A stretch of DNA of 20,445 bases from an uncultured Blautia sp. (GTDB taxonomy: Bacteria; Bacillota; Clostridia; Lachnospirales; Lachnospiraceae), in the NCBI GenBank assembly GCA_900765525.1, contig CAAFRY010000308.1, positions 1 to 20,445 on the forward strand. Direction: 5' to 3'. The notes below the pieces were generated by a model. The model was given only the letters and a program-made list of their open reading frames with translations, was not told the DNA's origin and did not search any database. Positions 20,188-20,445 of the stretch are shown piece after piece. The position numbers were made by a program, and so were the translations under genes. The stretch's first letter is position 1, and each line of letters opens with the position of its first letter.

Positions 20188-20445
20188 AAGTCCTCTCTCT
20201 CACATCTAATCCTTAAAATATATGAGTTCTCCCTTTTTTTAGAACAAAAATCACACCCTCTTTGAACAAGGGGATATTTCACTTCTGCAGCAGGTCTTCC
20301 CACAGTTTCCGGCAGGGATAAATGCAGAGAAAATTTGCAGAGAAAAATTTTTAGTTTGGTCGATTGAAAAAGTAAATTCCACTTTGCAGGTTTAAGTTCC
20401 ATCCTTGACCTGCGGGTGGGATTAGCTTTTGCAAAAAACAGTATG
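20188..20445. other. Intergenic stretch without a recognised gene
   Basis: The 258 bases to the window end hold no convincing ORF. They should contain the promoter of the minus-strand gene at 20187, but only a weak candidate is seen (TTGTTC, then TATATT, 19 bases apart). GCAGAGAAAATTT and GCAGAGAAAAATTT occur as a short direct repeat near 20325-20350. No terminator hairpin is clear. Confidence 0.4.

Overview
The window looks like a chromosomal segment of a low-to-moderate GC Clostridia bacterium, most likely a Lachnospiraceae gut commensal. The reasons are the long Bacillus/Clostridia-type SRP RNA with an Alu domain, strong AGGAGG ribosome binding sites, GTG and TTG starts next to such sites, many small AraC/Crp/TetR/XRE regulators, and several families of short hairpin-rich intergenic repeats. 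The species assignment is inference. There is no phage, transposase, CRISPR array or obvious biosynthetic cluster.

Layout. (1) 1-1174: a partial intergenic repeat, a minus-strand SAM methyltransferase with its promoter, a strong bidirectional terminator and a nested hairpin repeat. (2) 1220-3554: a TIGR04076-type small protein divergent from a Crp/Fnr regulator, with a palindrome TGATAA-N6-TTATCA between them, then a GNAT acetyltransferase and a 2H (2'-5' RNA ligase-like) phosphoesterase. (3) 3602-4679: a TetR regulator divergent from an unannotated 56-codon protein; a 21-bp near-palindrome covers the -35 box of the small gene. An inverted repeat with a nested hairpin repeat follows. (4) 4696-8402: a MATE exporter and a maltose/galactoside-type O-acetyltransferase in one minus-strand operon, divergent from an AraC regulator, then a second GNAT. 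(5) 8414-9423: the SRP RNA gene with a consensus promoter, then a DedA membrane protein whose leader holds a terminator-like hairpin. (6) 9491-10836: tadA overlapping a homocysteine S-methyltransferase gene. (7) 10883-11044: a 162-bp element with 27-bp terminal inverted repeats. (8) 11073-15138: a minus-strand zinc-type metal locus, in transcription order Fur/Zur regulator, a small Cys-rich two-helix membrane protein, a three-way-junction RNA structure, metal-binding lipoprotein, ATPase, permease, an OB-fold-like lipoprotein and a terminator. (9) 15149-17914: a possible short transcript, an AraC/GyrI-like regulator joined to a C45 (acyltransferase-like) hydrolase, and a small XRE regulator plus three-helix membrane protein behind two tandem operators. 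(10) 17999-18403: tRNA-Ser(CGA), a decayed 5' half of a second tRNA-Ser, and a consensus promoter upstream of both. (11) 18454-20187: a large two-domain protein with a repeat-rich linker.

How it works together. Most of the window is sensor-plus-effector pairs: a regulator with a nearby palindrome and one or two small effectors. The most coherent system is the metal locus. A Fur-family repressor sits on a palindrome just after its own -10 box and appears to control an ABC metal importer together with two accessory proteins whose role in metal handling is not established. The best candidates for something poorly described are the Cys-rich membrane protein and OB-fold lipoprotein of that locus, the compact three-way-junction RNA in front of the metal-binding lipoprotein gene, the TetR-controlled 56-residue protein, and the repeat-linker protein at 18454-20187.
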